Assembly (NCBI GenBank): GCA_023653785.1
Contig: JAMKCH010072295.1
Location: 1-64,000, forward strand
Source of the DNA: Ophioderma brevispina
Lineage: Eukaryota > Echinodermata > Ophiuroidea > Amphilepidida > Ophiodermatidae
Reading direction: 5' to 3'
Length of the DNA: 64,000 nucleotides
The notes under the pieces are model-generated. The model saw only the letters and a program-made list of their open reading frames with translations, did no database searches and was not told the origin of the DNA. Positions 22,856 through 33,186 of this stretch are shown here, in pieces. Both the position numbers and the translations under genes were made by a program. The stretch's first letter is position 1. The number at the start of each line of letters is the position of its first letter.

Positions 22856-23539
22856 CGAGATAGGTGGTCGCAAGAATTATACTGGGTCAAAAAAAATTGA
22901 AAAGTGGTCCATGTTGTTGAATTGCATACCAATGTTGTATTAAAAGGATCAAAAAGTGTATAGTTTGTGCTCTCTGACGTACCCTTATGAGTTATAAGCT
23001 GAAACCTGTTATTATCGGTCAAAGGTTAAATTTAGCTTCTACAGGGGGTCAAATATTAAAAACGCTGAATGGTCTTATATATTCTTGTTTTAAAAAAAAA
23101 TTTGGAATTAATCACAAGTACAATAAGGGCTAGTTTGGACAAATGTTTAAAACGGTTAACATGTATACATGTAGTTACCAAGTTACAGGGGTATAGGGGT
23201 AGTACTAATAAGGGGCGTAGCTTGTTAATTCACATTTGCATATTGCCCAAACTATTACTATTTTAATTTGTGATAACATTACAAACAATATGAGACCATT
23301 TCCAAGAAATGATGGCGTTTTTTAGTATTTGACCCCTGTAGAAACTAAATTTTTGACCTTTGGCCTACAATAACAGTTTCAGCTTATAACTCCACAAGGG
23401 TAAGTCAGAGATATAGCACAACTATACATTTTTTTTAATCCTTGTGATCATACGAACATTTTTGTATGCAATTCAACAACATTGGACGCACTTTTTCAAT
23501 TTGGACCCCTGTATAACTTTGACCCCTATCTCGCTAAGC
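22853..23539. mobile_element. Foldback element, ~690 bp
   Basis: The arms open AGCGAGATAGG near 22854 and close CCCTATCTCGCTAAG near 23524-23538. Paired inner blocks include AAGTGGTCC.ATGTTGTTGAATTGCAT with ATGCAATTCAACAACATTGG, AGTTATAAGCTGAAAC with GTTTCAGCTTATAACT, and TCTACAGGGGGTCAAATA with TATTTGACCCCTGTAGA. The arms are about 230 bp around a ~240-bp centre. Same family wording as the elements at 13618 and 31590. Confidence 0.9.
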
Positions 23540-24271
23540 TACTCCTTTAGACATGGCCATCGGACATTTTCGTGTATTTCATAGGTAGGAGGAGCCTGGT
23601 ATAAATGCCTCCTTTGCCCCCCCCCCCAATTTGGTTCCCGACCACATGCCTGACATCACCCACTACGAATATAAACTTCTCCCTTTCACATCAATTACAT
23701 CACCACCTCGCGTTGGCCTAATTGTAACCATGGGGGCTTATGATAGTGTCACACCTCACTGCCTCGGGCCCTTGTCCCCATATGTCCTCGAATAAGATGT
23801 CGAAAATAATATAACATGGAGAGGTAAAAGTAAGTTCACCGTTATTTTATCGCTTCCCCAGTGGCGTTCCATAACCATTTTCAATAGAGAAGTGTGTGCC
23901 GGCAAGCTGTTTTATTGCCGACACAATTTGACAGAACTATTACAACCACTAACACATTTTCAGTTACATATAGAGCATATAGTGCAGAAAAGTACTATCT
24001 TACGACAAAATAGTAGCAAATAATTCATTTCATTCAATAGTCCACCTACACCTTTCGTACATATTACCCGATTTTGCCGACCAAGTCCACGATATTTGCC
24101 GGATAAAGGGCAATTTTTTTGCCGCCATACCCTAATTCTGTAAATGAAGTGCTGTAAATGAGGTGCGTTATTGACTCTAGTATGCATCTGGTCCTGGATC
24201 ATATGTCTCCTTTAAGGGGAACTTTTGGCGGTAACGGATATTGAACTATCATTTCTGTTCTCACCTTATAG
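23540..24271. other. Caspase intron 4, last part
   Basis: No recognised exon. There is a C-run near 23621 and ordinary AT-rich sequence up to the acceptor TCACCTTATAG at 24261-24271. Confidence 0.5.
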
Positions 24272-24608
24272 GTTACACTCCTGGCGTAATCAAGGCGATG
24301 GAGCTTGGTTCATACAGGCACTAATCAGGGGTGCTGATGAATCACGTACAGAGCTGGAGATCCAACAGATGATTGCGAGATTTAACTACATTTTAGTATG
24401 AAATTCATCGCAAAAACTGTTCACTCCATGCTACGACCTAAAGAAGCAGGTCCCATGTATTGTATCTACACTCACCAAAGAATTGTATTTTAATGACTCA
24501 ACCTACCTGATAACCGGAATGGGGTGCCAGAGCACAATGACCATACATTGTGGACTCGTCTGTGCTCTATTTAGGGAGACCAAATGTACACATTTTCGCC
24601 AGGTTTAA
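24272..24608 (+). pseudogene. Caspase block 5: p10 subunit and C-terminus
   Basis: Joined to block 4, the first codons give GYT, then one missing base before SWRNQGDGAWFIQAL, the hallmark p10 substrate-pocket segment (Trp and Arg of 'SWRN'). It continues IRGADESRTELEIQQMIARF, then meets TGA at 24399-24401. Beyond it, in the same frame, come LKKQVPCIVSTLTKELYF (to 24491), the standard caspase C-terminus. No stop follows LYF until TAA at 24606-24608, longer than usual. Block end is set at that stop. Confidence 0.85.
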
Positions 24609-25283
24609 AAATTTGAATCCCGATTACGTTTAACCACAAGTACCTATACAAGTGTTTCAGAAACGAATCCGATTGTAAGCTATGTAAAGTCTGGTTTTTG
24701 CTGTTATTTGCATATCGATTCAAAGCGACACGGGTTCAACGACTTTTGTGCGTTACGGATGTGTAAACTTTATATGAAGCAGCGGCGTGAACGATTCAAA
24801 TGGGGACCACTTGGTACTTGTTCTGAGCAATTTTCCATACTTTACTATCGTTTGCTCGTCAACTTGAAATTGGGGGGTCAAGCCCCTCCATTTTTTCAAA
24901 TTGGCGGGGCCCCGACCTCCTCCCCCCCCCCCCCCTTTCCGCCGCCGCTGTATAGAGGTGTGATTTCGTATATTGTTTTGGCACAGTTGTTGCCAAATAC
25001 GGGGGACGGTTGGCCAGCGTACTTTCCCGGCAGGCGCTCGTTCTCGGTGGCTTTATGTGAATTTTGGTTTCCTCGATCCATTACTCTTCCCGCAGGTTTT
25101 CTCCGGGTTACTCAGCGGTTTCCCTCCTGCTTCTAAAATCGTCTTCTTGGGCATAAATCTGTTCTGGTATTCTGGTTTCTCTGATGTGCTGAGCGCCTTT
25201 CATGCAGCCGCACAGCGCCTTTGATCACGTTTAAGTGGATATTTCGCGCGTTAACAATAAAATTATTAAATTATTATATATAC
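24609..25283. other. Spacer with a dispersed-repeat-like GC-rich patch
   Basis: From about 24880 to 25220 the sequence is GC-richer, with a C14 run near 24920 and the phrase GGTTTTCTCCGGGTTACTC. It ends in CAGCGCCTTTGATCACGTTT. I judge it to be an invertebrate dispersed repeat, not a gene. Overlapping open frames on both strands share no motif. Confidence 0.45.
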
Positions 25284-25984
25284 TATACTCCCGCTAAAAA
25301 ATTCGAACGGATAAAATTACTGTATTAAGAAAGGTATGTAGGGAATTATAATAATAGCGTTGTCCGCGTAATGTGTTTGCTTATAGATGATGTGACCTAT
25401 GACGTCACTTTTTGACATTCAGGACGCCCTCTGTTGTTTTTTCTGCAGCAAAATATTACAGTAGTTTCGGTGACACGACCCCATAAAATCTGGTTTATAA
25501 ATTACACTTGCAGATCTGCCTGATCTACATTGGTCACAAAATGCCCTTGTAGCATTAGCTTCTTGTGCTTGATAATAACGTTTTATTATTTAATTCGAAC
25601 ACACAAGTACAGCAAAAAACAGAATTTCCTCCTTCCCCAGCAAAGTAAGGTGCTTTTGCCTGCCAGTTTCTCTCTTGCACACCAACAGGGGCGCCATAAA
25701 TAAACAAATGTCACATCATCTATTGACCTGTGTCCCAGTGGTTCGTGCCCAGAGTGGAGGGAGGGGGCAGGGGGGGAGAATGCCCCCCCCTGTGGGGAAT
25801 CTTGCCCCCCCCCTAAACAAAAAAGGCTGGCTACGCACTGCTGTGTCCTAATGCCATTGATAACGAAGCCTGATGTGGAAGTTTGAGAGATTTATCCATC
25901 TGGCTTGGCGCGTTCATTTGAAAGCAGTTTGAGCACGTTGATGGCCAATTTCAACATCGTTCGGATTTTTTAGCGGGGAGTATA
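25284..25984. mobile_element. TA-flanked DNA element with 26-27-bp TIRs, hosting another MITE
   Basis: The left end, from 25284, reads TATACTCCCGCTAAAAAA; the inverse, TTTTTTAGCGGGGAGTATA, ends at 25984. Arms match over 26-27 bp with one mismatch and one gap. TA borders and a CTCCC start resemble Tc1/mariner-type (Stowaway-like) termini. No transposase was seen. A second element is nested at 25384-25722. Confidence 0.8.
25384..25722. mobile_element. Nested MITE (TIR TAGATGATGTGAC)
   Basis: TAGATGATGTGAC at 25384-25396 is inverted at 25710-25722, 13 bp perfect. A second paired block (GACGCCCTCTGTTG near 25422 with CAACAGGGGCGCC near 25683) extends the arms to about 50 bp. Confidence 0.8.
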
Positions 25985-26226
25985 GATACAAAAGCACGTT
26001 CCAAATAACAATGCGTGACGGTTTTTCATGTGATATTTATGATTCTTAAACTCGTAACCTAATAGCAAATGGTTCGTTTGTACCTGTACTTTTTTGTAAT
26101 AGTTCAATATATATTTTAATAATAACCGTCCCCGGATAACCGTTCATTTAAATCAGTTTGTTTGAAGTGCATTTTCAATTTTGGAGCAACTATATGTAAA
26201 GTGAAAAATTTAGTTCGAAGATCCAC

Positions 26227-26390
26227 TCTCTAAATTTTCTTAATTAAAACGGAGGACAACTCTAAATTTTGAGTAACATTTTTAATCAAATAGATTTATA
26301 TTTCATGTATTTTGATTTAATTTAATTCAACTTAGATTTGTCCCTGAAGCAATAAAATTTAGATTCGTTTTTAATCTTGGAATTTAGAGA
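26227..26390. mobile_element. Short MITE related to the one at 16941-17270
   Basis: Ends are TCTCTAAATT and AATTTAGAGA, a 10-bp perfect inverted repeat. Inside are GGAGGACAA and TTTGTCC.TGAAGCAATA, degraded versions of the GGAGGACAAATCC arms of the element in the caspase intron. Confidence 0.7.
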
Positions 26391-27360
26391 CAGGTCGGGT
26401 CGGCTCCTGTAGTCGTCACACACTACCCTTTATAATAATGGATGCTTATTATATCTCTTATTCACATCGTCTTTGCGTGCAACCTCTTCGCAAAAACGTT
26501 TACTTTTCCAATTTAAACAAGTTTTTCTGGAAATTGGTTTATTTTGAATGAGAAGGTAGACCATTTTTTTCACACTGGAGGTAAATACATGTTATAATAA
26601 GCGAGAGAAGCCGCGAAGCGAAGCTCTGTATCTTATAGACAAAACGCGTAGTACATATTGAAGCTATGAAAATCTATAGTCTTAACAGGTTTAAAAAATA
26701 CCGACCTTCATTTGATCCCCCCTTTTCGTTCTACCATTAACTCCTATACGGAGTTATTATTAATCGCCGGGAACTAACAGGAAGTCGCCATTGTAAATAG
26801 TTGAATTTTCATTGTAAGTCCGATATCAACAATTATTTTTTTTAATTCTCCATTCTGTTGGATATTTTGTTTTCCTCGCAAATTTATTTTTATTATGTAC
26901 TTGTTTTTTAACATTAAAACTATGATAAATGTTGTGCTGATATTTTAAAAAAATCATGCTTGGAATAATTCAATATATAATAACTATTTTAAAAAATAAA
27001 ATAATAATACAGGGGGGTAGGACTGGCCACCTAACCCAGCAACCGCAAATTCAAAAGGCATCAACTTCTTTGTGCTATTCGGTTTCAAATACTTACGGTA
27101 AGGAGTGCGCTCTTACGCATATCGAACGGTTACACACAGACTTGACTAAAGACATAGCCTGGGCCCGAATATTTAAATCTAATGACCGTTTTATTGGAAA
27201 ATTACAATTATTTTGCGCGCGGTGTTATCCCCTAACCCACGGATTTTGCAGTCATACTTTTTCTTTTCTTAATTTATCATGATATTACCAAGATCGTTTG
27301 AACAAAGGTTTAGAGATGATTTTGAAAAGTCACTGGGACCGGAGAATGCCAGAGTAAAGC
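26391..27360. other. AT-rich spacer, nothing recognised
   Basis: No exon, RNA or element ends were identified. A 108-codon open frame at 26956-27282 lacks any motif and has AT-driven composition. Confidence 0.4.
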
Positions 27361-27366
27361 ACGTAA

Positions 27367-27665
27367 CAGGTCCCCAATTACCGTTTAAAAATCCCCAAGC
27401 CCAAAATCGAGCAGATAGTGTCCTACCCCCTGAATAAATACAATTCACTAATAGATGGCGCCCTTTAACTTCGTAATTTCTTCAGGTGAGGGCAGCCAAG
27501 AACAATTCTAATTTTAGATGTTGTCATGGTGTTTTAACACGTAAACGCGAGGATTAACGGCAACCAAAACATTTTTTTTTTATGAAAGCTGTCAAAAGTA
27601 GAAAGGAATAAATACCACGACTTAAACCAGGGGGGTTCGGTCACGATCTGCTGGATTTGGGCATT
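27367..27665. mobile_element. MITE-like element flanking the minisatellite, left copy
   Basis: The left arm near 27385-27430 (AATCCCCAAGCCCAAAATCG, AGCAGATAGTGTCCTACCCCC) pairs with GGGGTTCGGTCACGATCTGC and TGGATTTGGGCAT near 27630-27663. The right half (AAAGCTGTC ... ACGACTTAAACCAGG ... CACGATC.GCTGGATTTGGG) recurs in the same orientation at 29825-29935, on the other side of the minisatellite. Confidence 0.7.
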
Positions 27666-27862
27666 ATCAAACTGATTCGATTTTACAAACATATATATTG
27701 CATTCTAAGTATAATTGCAAAAATTAATTAGCATATTAGACCTATTTTCATGATTTTCTTGACACTTTTGTGAACCACTATCTGGAGATCTGTAAGTCAC
27801 CCAGGGCGGAAACTTGGAGGGATGCGAGGGTGGTTAAGATTCTCGAACTGATTGATAATACA

Positions 27863-29652
27863 GCGTACATTGTCCTGGGTTATGGAAAATGCCCATGGGG
27901 TACAAGACATTGTCCTGGAGGTTAGGGACATTGTCCTGGGGATATGGGACATTGTCCTTGAGTAGGGACATTGTATGGGGTATGGGACATTGTCCTGGGG
28001 TATGGGGACACTGTCCGGGTATGGGACATTGTCCGGGGTGTATGGGACATTGGTTCGGGAGGTATGGGACCATTGGCAGGACCTGGACAGGTCTAGAAAA
28101 TTGTCCGGGTGGTATGGACATTGTTCCTGTGTTGGACATTGTCCTGGTAGGGGACATTGTTCTGGGCTATGGGGCCCATTGTTCTTGAGGTATGGGACAG
28201 GGTCCTCAGGTATGGGCATTGTCCTGGGTGGGACATGTCTGGGGATTATGGGACATTGTAATGGAGGGATGGACATCGTCTGGAGGTATGGGACATCGTC
28301 CTAGAGGTATGGGACATTGTCGGAGGTATGGGACATTTCCTGGAGGAGGTATGGACATTGTTCTGGGGTATGGGACATTGTCCTGGGGTATGGGCTATTT
28401 CTGGATTATGGGACACTTTGTCCTGAGGTATATGGGACCATTGTCCGGGTATGGGCCATTGCCCTGGGGTTATGGGACATTGTCCTGGGGTATGGACATT
28501 GTCCTGAGTATTGTGACATTGTCCGGGGGTATGGGCCATTGTCCTGGGGTATGGGAAATTTGTCTGGGGTATGGGGAGCATTGTCCTGGGGATGGGATAC
28601 CTGTCCTGGGGTATGGGACATTGTCCTGGGGTATGGGACATTGTCCTGAGGGTATGGGACATTGGCTGGGGTATATAAAATTGTCCTTGGGGTATGGGAC
28701 ATTGTCCCGTGTATGGGACATTGTCCTGGGGTAGGGACATTGTTCTGGGGAATGGGACTTTGTCTTGGAGGTATGGACATTGTCCTCGAGTATGGGGCAT
28801 TGTCTGGGGTATGGGACCTTGCCTGGGGATATGGGACAATTGTCCTGGAGGCACGGGACGTCGTCCTGCGAGGTATGGGACATCGTCATAGAGGTCTGGG
28901 GACAGGGTCTCGAGTATGGAAATTGTCCCTGGTAGTATGGAACATTGTTCTGGGGTATGGGACATTGTCCTGGGGGTATGGATATTGCCCTGGGTATGGG
29001 CCATTGCCCTGGGTATGGGACATTGTCCTGGGTTGGGACATTGTCCTGGGGTATAAGACATTGGTTTTCCCCCTGGTATTGGACATTGTCCTGGGGTAAT
29101 GGGACATTGTCATGGGGAATGGGTCATTGTCCTGGGTCATGGGCCATTGTCGTGGGGATATGGGACATGTCTGGGATATGAACATTGTCACCTAGGGATA
29201 TGGGACATTGTCTCCGGAGATATGGGACATTGTCTTGGAGGTATGAAACTTGGTCCTGGGAATATGTGGACATTGTCCCGAGATATGGGAACATTGTCTT
29301 GGAGGTAATGGACATTGTCCTGGGGTATGGGCACTTGTCCTGAAGTTGGGACATATTGTCCTGGAATTGTGGACATTGTCCTGGAGGTAATGGGCAATCT
29401 GTCCTGGAGGTATGGGAACAATTGTCCCGGGGATATGGTACATTGTCCTGGGAAGGTATGGACATTGTCCTGGGGGTATGGGCATTGTCCTGGGGGTGTG
29501 GGGCAATTGTCCTGGAGTATGGGACATTGTCCTGGGATATGTGACATTGTCCTGGGTTATGGGACATGTCCTGGAGGTATGGGACACTTTCCTGGAGTTA
29601 TGTGAACATTGTCCAGTAGGTATGGGACATTGTCTGGGTATGAGACATTGAC
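27863..29652. repeat. Minisatellite, 20-bp unit GGGACATTGTCCTGGGGTAT, roughly 85-90 copies
   Basis: A G-rich unit GGGACATTGTCCTGGGGTAT repeats for ~1.8 kb with point changes and one-base indels. The unit has no stop codon in any of six frames, and because 20 is not a multiple of 3 each frame cycles through all three phases. Overlapping long open frames on both strands (up to 271 codons, 28246-29061 minus) are therefore produced by the repeat and are not evidence of a protein. Each unit contains the near-palindrome GGACATTGTCC, and two units carry four G-runs (GGGG TAT GGG twice). Confidence 0.95.
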
Positions 29653-29819
29653 CATGTTAACATGAATTAGTTTACAATGTTTTATATTGTTATTGCTGAC
29701 TCAGAATACATTCAGGTTGACAGTGTAAACAACTGAAATTGTTCATTTCAGAAATGAGTCGAGAATCTCACATACATCAGCCGACCTATTTGGGACCCGC
29801 TCGCCGTCCCTATTCTTTT

Positions 29820-29940
29820 AAACCAAAGCTGTCATAACATTTTCGGCTAGGAAGTCGAAAGAATACGACTTAAACTAGGGGCCGGACACGATCGCTGGAT
29901 TTGGGGATGTGGGATTTTTAAACGGTATTTAGGGATTCTT
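29820..29940. repeat. Partial copy of the minisatellite-flanking element
   Basis: Matches the right half of 27367-27665: CCAAAGCTGTCATAACATTT, ACGACTTAAACTAGGGGCCG, ACACGATCGCTGGATTTGGG. It places one repeat family on both sides of the 20-bp array. Confidence 0.7.
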
Positions 29941-31125
29941 GCGTGCATTTTCTATGGCAAATCTGACAGAATAAATGAGCTGAAGCGCTCGCTTCTCAGG
30001 TTCTACCTGCATCATATTAAGGTAAACAAGAAATGCCCAAAAAAGCGTTATCGACCACGTGTCCTTGGCCCTTCGTCGCGATCCAGAAAAAATGTTAACA
30101 TTGCATATGCCACTTTGAATGTGAGGGGAGGACAGAAGGACCCTTTATCGACCCCATCCATATAATCTTTTGACCTCAATCTATGTACATCTCATATGAG
30201 TCTTGGGCCAGTGCTTTGTTGATCGTATAGCCATTCGATTTGGGCAGAAGAGAATTGGATAGAATTTTCAAATGACCCTTTAATCGGCCCACAGGACCTC
30301 TCACTCAAATCGGAGTACCCCACAGATCCACGTATAAACCTTGGTGCAGTAGAGACCCATTCACAAACTTTAGCCAAAATACCCGGACATACACACTCAT
30401 ATACACATCCACATCACATGACAAAATAGTGATTAGGGGCAGACAAAAATACACCTCTCGTGTCCGGCTTTGACTGCACAATATCTGCTATATACTTACA
30501 ACCTTTTGTTTGAAAGAATTATATGTTTTTCACCTTCCTCATTTTCATTTAATCATCCCATTGTGAAACGATGGCGCCCTCAGGCGTCTTGGCATATTAG
30601 ACTGACCAGAACTTTCAGAAAACGCTGAATGTTTGATGTTGTATTTTGGTGTTGAAAGAGGACAACAAGTTTTTAATAAGGGTAATTGAGGGTATCTGAA
30701 TTCAAAAATCTTGTTTGTCACACTCAATTATGAGATTCTTAAGAAATTATACAGGGTCAAAAATTTAAAAATGTCCCAGTTTGTGTTTAAAACATGTACC
30801 AACACCATAAAGTAGCATCATCATGCATGTAAAATAAGGTATAATTTATCTTAATCTAAACCTTTAGCTTATGTCATACAAGCTGATAAAGGACAAGGTC
30901 ATAAACGTTCAGAATGATCCGATTTCCATCAACTAATTTTAAATGTCTTATCGTATTGGTTCGCGTTTGTAATACGCGCCAGTGCTTGCGTCTGTTGTTC
31001 CCAATCTAGATACTTCAATTTCACAATTCGTTTTTATTCATTTGTAATCAGTTAAAATAAGCGTTTTCGTGCACATTCTAAATACATTACCGGGAACAGC
31101 CCGGAGAACCTTGGTTTCAAACAGA
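29941..31125. other. Spacer, dispersed-repeat fragments only
   Basis: No exon recognised. The stretch 30750-30920 (ACAGGGTCAAAAATTTAAAA onward) has the wording of the foldback arms and may be a partial copy. Confidence 0.4.
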
Positions 31126-31129
31126 AAGA

Positions 31130-31560
31130 ATAGCTGGGCCGGTCGCAACGTCGGAGATTCCTGGGCCCTGAAATCATGCTCGCAGGACCATGACCAGGCT
31201 TATTATCTCATAAGGCAGCTATTCAATATTTTTTTCTCTTCAAATCCACACTCTGATTTTTTTATGCTTCCAAATCCTCCAAACTCTAAAATCAATAAAA
31301 TCATAACTAAATTTTTGTTCCTCGGAGTAGGAATTCGAACCCACGACCTTAGATAACAAGAACAGCGGCCCACAGACCACACTCCCGCAATCCGAAGCCG
31401 GCAGAAGTCGTGTTCTTTTGTAATACTTCCATATAAACCTTAACGGAATATAAGCGCACACATTAATAGTGGATAGCTGCCCTATGAGATGAGTTGAAAA
31501 TATATGCTCCTGGAGCATGATTTCGGGCCAAAATCTCCAAGAATCGGGCCGGTCTCAATC
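31130..31560. mobile_element. Inverted-repeat element around a tRNA-like segment
   Basis: GGAGATTCCTGGGCCCTGAA, ATCATGCTCGCAGGA and CTCATAAGGCAGCTATTC (31153-31222) are inverted near 31462-31550 (GATAGCTGCCCTATGAG, TCCTGGAGCATGATTTCGGG, CCGGTCTC). Between them, on the minus strand near 31330-31355, GTGGGTTCGAATTCC resembles a tRNA T-arm or B-box. Together this suggests a SINE-like core within a foldback element. Confidence 0.6.
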
Positions 31561-31589
31561 CCGGTGGCTTGAGTCGCGCCTCACGTGAG

Positions 31590-32580
31590 TGTACAGTCTT
31601 GGTGACGGATAGAATGAACCTTAGAACTTGAGAATGTGCATTTAGCCCGTGCTCGACCCATATGAACTTTGCGCAAGCGTCCCACACACAAATTGTTTTG
31701 ATGTTTCCTAGGCACATTGACCTGCTGATTCCAATCTGGATGATGCCACTTTGGCCATCATTGAGCATGTGAGATAGGGAAGGGTTAATTTAACAGGGTA
31801 AAATTTGATAAATGTTCATGTTATTTGACATATGTTATAGAAGTGGTTGATCTTGTCCTAAGGTTTAAAAAAGGTTAGTTTGTACTATACCTGCAACCTT
31901 TTGTGTTTAACACTACAGACCAAAATTTAGTTCAAGTGTCATCATGGGATTAAATATATACAACGACCGTATTTTGTTTCAAATTGGTTTTCAAAATTGT
32001 TCGTATGTGAATGTTAAACAGAAAATAAACTTTACCTCATGTCATCATTGCTAAGGTATCTACCAGAGACTAAAAATGATTAACCCCACATAGACCCTGT
32101 GGACCTTCTCCATTTCCCCCTTATTTTATACCACAAATGTTCCAACAAAGCGTGTAACCTATATTTGACATTAATATCAAACGAATGAGAATTTGAGCCC
32201 CATTTTGAAAAGAAAATCTGTGCCTGCTAAATTGTTTACCCCAGAGTGACATTGAACCATTTCGACTTTATGTGTTAAAGGTAAATGTCCTAGATATACA
32301 ACTATACTTTTTTTAATCCATAGGGCCAGAGGAACATATCTATACACCTCTTAACCCATTTGAAGCATTTGCAAATTTTTTACCCCTGTTATTTACCCCC
32401 TACCCCTATCTCAAAATGCTCAAGGATGCCAAAGTGGCATCATCCCTATTTTAGATCAGTAGGTTCTCTTGCTTAGAAACCATCAAACCATTTTGTGAGG
32501 ACTCTTGCGCAAGGTCCCATGCAAGGTTCCTTTGGGCCGAGCACCAGACTATTTAGAAATCATCCGAATCGTGTTGATAA
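31590..32580. mobile_element. Large foldback element, ~1 kb
   Basis: GATGATGCCACTTTGGCCAT (from 31740) then TGAGCATGTGAGATAGGG is inverted as CCCTATCTCAAAATGCTCAAG and GATGCCAAAGTGGCATCATC near 32402-32443. Outward pairing adds CTTTGCGCAAGCGTCCCACA (near 31669) against a GGACTCTTGCGCAAGGT block near 32498. The arms are roughly 300-400 bp. Third large member of the foldback family, with the same ACCCCTGT.ATTTACCCC and TTTTTAATCC.TAGGGCC phrases. Confidence 0.85.
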
Positions 32581-32869
32581 ACCAAACAAGTTAATGTTAT
32601 TCATCAAGGTCAGAGTGGCGATAAAGGGTTACATTCCGTTTTGAATGTTTTTAAAAGATGAATGTAGGTCTAACATTGAAGGTGGTAAGATATAAGAATG
32701 GAGATAGGGCTTATGTATAGATAGTTTGTAACAAAGGAATATATTACATTTATTAACTTGTTTTGTTTGTTTGGTTTTTTTTTCCGAATCCCTAAGCGCT
32801 GTTTTTTTTTATATTTTGAAAGCAGGAATTTGAATTGCGTATGTATGGCAGATTGTTTTACTCTGAATA

Positions 32870-33186
32870 TGCAACAGTGCGTTCATGGGTAGTCGTGTGG
32901 AATCTAGTGGACTATTTGAGGAGCCGTGCGCTATTAATTCCCCCTAGCGGACTAATTAGAGGACCCTGCTCGGGAATGATCCACCTGTTTCCTTATAGGA
33001 AGGATTTTTTTTTTTTGCGCACCCGTGCGCAATTATTCCCCCCGTGGACTATTTTATCACCCCCGTGCGCAGAAATGAATCCACGTTCCTTACAGGGAAG
33101 GCAATTTGGCGCACACCCATTGCGCGATTATTCCACTAGCGAACTATTTGTGGAGGGGTCGCAGATAGTCCACTAGTGGATTGCTT
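32870..33186 (+). repeat. Tandem repeat, ~100-bp unit, two to three copies
   Basis: The phrases GTGCGCTATTAATTCCCCCT, GTGCGCAATTATTCCCCCC and TTGCGCGATTATTCCAC recur, each followed by TAGCGGACTA-type text. TTCCTTATAGGAAGG and TTCCTTACAGGGAAGG recur likewise. CTAGTGGACTATTTG near 32909 is inverted as ATAGTCCACTAG near 33166. Confidence 0.75.

Larger units (their letters stand above)
15433..24608 (+). pseudogene. Caspase (cysteine-aspartate protease), disrupted copy, five exon blocks
   Basis: Caspases cleave proteins after Asp in apoptosis and inflammation in the cytosol, using a His-Cys dyad. Five blocks at 15433-15685, 16048-16233, 17345-17520, 19247-19382 and 24272-24608 together span a caspase domain in the right order: Y..M-RGKAIVINN start, p20 core, SHG histidine, cysteine region, EADFL, SWRN-WFIQAL of p10 and the KELYF end. 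Splice sites are GT..AG and phases match at all four introns. Lesions: at least four in-frame stops, frameshifts in four of five blocks, and QACRG reading as xFRG. Only the histidine block is clean. As written the product could not be a protease. An assembly with many errors is the main alternative. Any long prodomain (CARD/DED) would lie upstream and was not found. Confidence 0.85.

Noticed and set aside
24896..25224. Overlapping 61-142-codon frames on both strands near 24.7-25.2 kb
   Set aside because: The GC-rich dispersed repeat lowers stop frequency; none of the frames shows a domain.
28246..29061. 271-codon open frame on the minus strand, Pro/Gln-rich
   Set aside because: It lies wholly in the 20-bp minisatellite, whose unit has no stops in any frame; overlapping frames of similar quality exist on both strands.
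27889..29605. Many Gly/Trp-rich open frames on the plus strand
   Set aside because: Same cause: shifting phases of the 20-bp repeat. No start context, domain or splice support.
31069..31356. 95-codon frame ending GIRTHDLR
   Set aside because: The ending is again the translated T-arm-like repeat; the frame lies within an inverted-repeat element.
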